From Planctomycetota bacterium (GTDB lineage: Bacteria; Planctomycetota; Planctomycetia; Planctomycetales; Planctomycetaceae): a DNA stretch of 7,245 nt. Positions 6,110-7,245 of this stretch are shown one piece after another. Each line of letters starts with the position of its first letter. Position 1 is the first letter of the stretch. Under the pieces are notes generated by a model that was not told the origin of the DNA, did no database searches, and saw only the letters and a program-made list of their open reading frames with translations. The stretch lies in assembly GCA_027622115.1 (NCBI GenBank), contig JAQBZS010000355.1, forward strand, positions 1 through 7,245. Reading direction: 5' to 3'. The position numbers and the translations under genes are program-made.

Positions 6110-7245
6110 AATCCTGCGTTTTCAAACGCTTCACGAGAATCGGCGACGCGATCGTACAGTCGTCGGACAAGATGCTTGTGCTGGCTTGAGACGGCCAGAC
6201 TCAGAGGCTGAATCGCGCTCTTCATCTTCGAGTCGATGCGGATGATGTCGATTTGGTCGGAACTGGATTTGGCGTCCGATAAATACGCCAGCGCCGCGTC
6301 CACATGCCCGCCCGCCACGTCTGGGATCAAATGGGCGGACGAGGATTTTTCGGCGACGACTTCGTCTTTGTTTGCCTTCTTTTGAATGAACCGCTCCCAA
6401 AGTCCTTCCGACTGCAACAGCCGCCGAGTCAATGCGCCAATCGTGCAGGCATCCGGTTCACCGACGGCCACGCGAATTCCCGGCTTGACGATATCCGCGA
6501 GCTGCGTCACGCGAGTGCTGTCCTTCGGCACGGCAATCACGATCTCGTTTTCGGAGACGTCCGCCAGTTTCTCGAACCACTCCTTCACGTTTTCGAGGTA
6601 ATACACGTCGCAGGCCATATAAACATCGGGAAATCCGTGATCCGTGCTTTGATCATCGATCGTGCCCATGCGACTGGTGAGAATGCCGCATCCGTCGTAG
6701 ACCGTCTTCACCTCGACGTCTTCGCGCAGCGAAAATTCCTCGACGATCGATTCCATGGCTCGCTTATTCACGGCACCGCAGAAGAACGTGATGCTGGGAC
6801 GGGCCGCCCAGACGTCGCCTTCAACCGGTGCCGTGCCGAATTTCTTGAACACCGGCAGCCCCTTGTCGCGGGCCGTGGCGAAGCGGGCGAACTTGATCGC
6901 GGCCGTGGGTTGTTTGGAACCGTTCAGCACGCACAGCGTCACCAGACTAGAGTCGCCTTCCAATTCGGGCACCGGAATCGCCGTCAACTCGTCACGAAAC
7001 GTCGGCATGGCAACGGTCGAATCCCACACGATGCCGGCATCCACGTTGGTGCCGAGTTTAATGTCGTTCGCCGTGTAGTTGACCGTGTCGGTGAAATGGC
7101 CATTGTCCGTAATGTTTTGTTGCAGCTTGTCCCACACAGTGCCATCGCCGATTTTGTATCTCGATAGTAGTTTCTTCACCTTGCGTCCGACGGCGGCTTG
7201 CGACGGATCCGGCAACACGACTTGCACATCGTCTCGCAACAGATC
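6025..7245 (-). CDS. Tandem ModA-like periplasmic solute-binding protein (N-terminus missing)
   Basis: The frame is open to the right edge, so the true start is outside; 406 residues are visible, numbered from that edge. The protein has two type 2 periplasmic-binding (ModA/SBP_bac_11-like) domains in tandem. Residues 1-147 are the C-terminal lobes of the first: VVLPDPSQAAVG (9-20), VDAGIVWDS (68-76) and the helix KFARFATARDKG (118-129). Residues 149-384 are a complete second domain: FFCGAVNKRAM, YDGCGILTSRM, FPDVYMACDVYYLENV, IRVAVGEPDACTIG, VDAALAYLSDA, and a final helix RLYDRVADSREAF. The repeated blocks align in order, so a duplication is clear. In E. coli ModA, Ser side chains in the first two loops bind molybdate; here the loops read CGAV and DGCG, so the ligand may differ. 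Residues 385-406 are a Lys/Pro-rich tail inside the oppositely oriented membrane-protein gene. No transporter ATPase or permease is visible here. Start codons near 7239 would be internal. Confidence 0.83.
   Translation of the reverse strand, partial: DLLRDDVQVVLPDPSQAAVGRKVKKLLSRYKIGDGTVWDKLQQNITDNGHFTDTVNYTANDIKLGTNVDAGIVWDSTVAMPTFRDELTAIPVPELEGDSSLVTLCVLNGSKQPTAAIKFARFATARDKGLPVFKKFGTAPVEGDVWAARPSITFFCGAVNKRAMESIVEEFSLREDVEVKTVYDGCGILTSRMGTIDDQSTDHGFPDVYMACDVYYLENVKEWFEKLADVSENEIVIAVPKDSTRVTQLADIVKPGIRVAVGEPDACTIGALTRRLLQSEGLWERFIQKKANKDEVVAEKSSSAHLIPDVAGGHVDAALAYLSDAKSSSDQIDIIRIDSKMKSAIQPLSLAVSSQHKHLVRRLYDRVADSREAFENAGFQFRLTTKPAGKTADKTPAEIPSESNKQ

Noticed and set aside
6304..7167. Long open frame on the + strand, 287 codons
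   Set aside because: It lies entirely antisense to the solute-binding protein, whose reading frame carries clear family motifs. The + product is Arg/His-rich and low in recognisable structure, typical of a shadow frame in GC-rich DNA.
1..7245. CRISPR arrays, tRNA or rRNA genes, riboswitches, integrases, transposases, toxin-antitoxin or phage-defence genes
   Set aside because: I looked for regularly spaced repeats, cloverleaf-like segments and characteristic protein motifs on both strands and saw none that hold up. The window does not contain a recognisable new defence system.

Overview
The window looks like a piece of a planctomycete chromosome, most likely a Rhodopirellula/Pirellula-type relative. 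This rests on general impression: moderate-to-high GC judged by eye, long secreted proteins of unknown function, a loose mixed-strand gene layout, and GC-rich inverted repeats between genes. No rRNA or other marker gene is present to confirm it. Six protein-coding genes are supported; the first and last are cut by the window edges.

Layout. (1) Positions 1-747, + strand: the C-terminal 248 residues of a CpdA/Icc-type metallophosphoesterase. (2) 748-998: a spacer between convergent genes holding two strong hairpin-forming inverted repeats, one of them a perfect 30-bp pair. (3) 999-1898, - strand: a secreted alpha/beta-hydrolase of the enterochelin-esterase-like type. (4) 1899-2324: a 426-bp divergent spacer with two short palindromes and no convincing gene. 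(5) 2325-4955, + strand: a very large exported protein of unknown function with a DUF3352-like middle region. It is joined by a GTGA stop/start overlap to (6) 4952-5401, a 149-residue NTF2-like (tentative) protein. (7) 5480-6109, + strand: a multi-pass membrane protein with HEFGH and LDG motifs, a site-2-protease-like (M50) metallopeptidase homologue. (8) 6025-7245, - strand: the C-terminal 406 residues of a tandem ModA-like solute-binding protein, whose 3' end overlaps the M50-like gene by 85 bp on the opposite strand.

The genes do not form an obvious pathway. The only tight unit is the large exported protein with its overlapping NTF2-like partner; the M50-like gene follows 78 bp later and could be co-transcribed. 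The esterase and the large exported protein diverge from a shared upstream region. No defence system, CRISPR array, integrase, transposase or RNA gene was recognised. The most distinctive signals are the paired repeats at 795-963, the coupled exported-protein/NTF2-like pair, the duplicated solute-binding domains with altered ligand positions, and the SBP tail that lies wholly inside an oppositely oriented gene.
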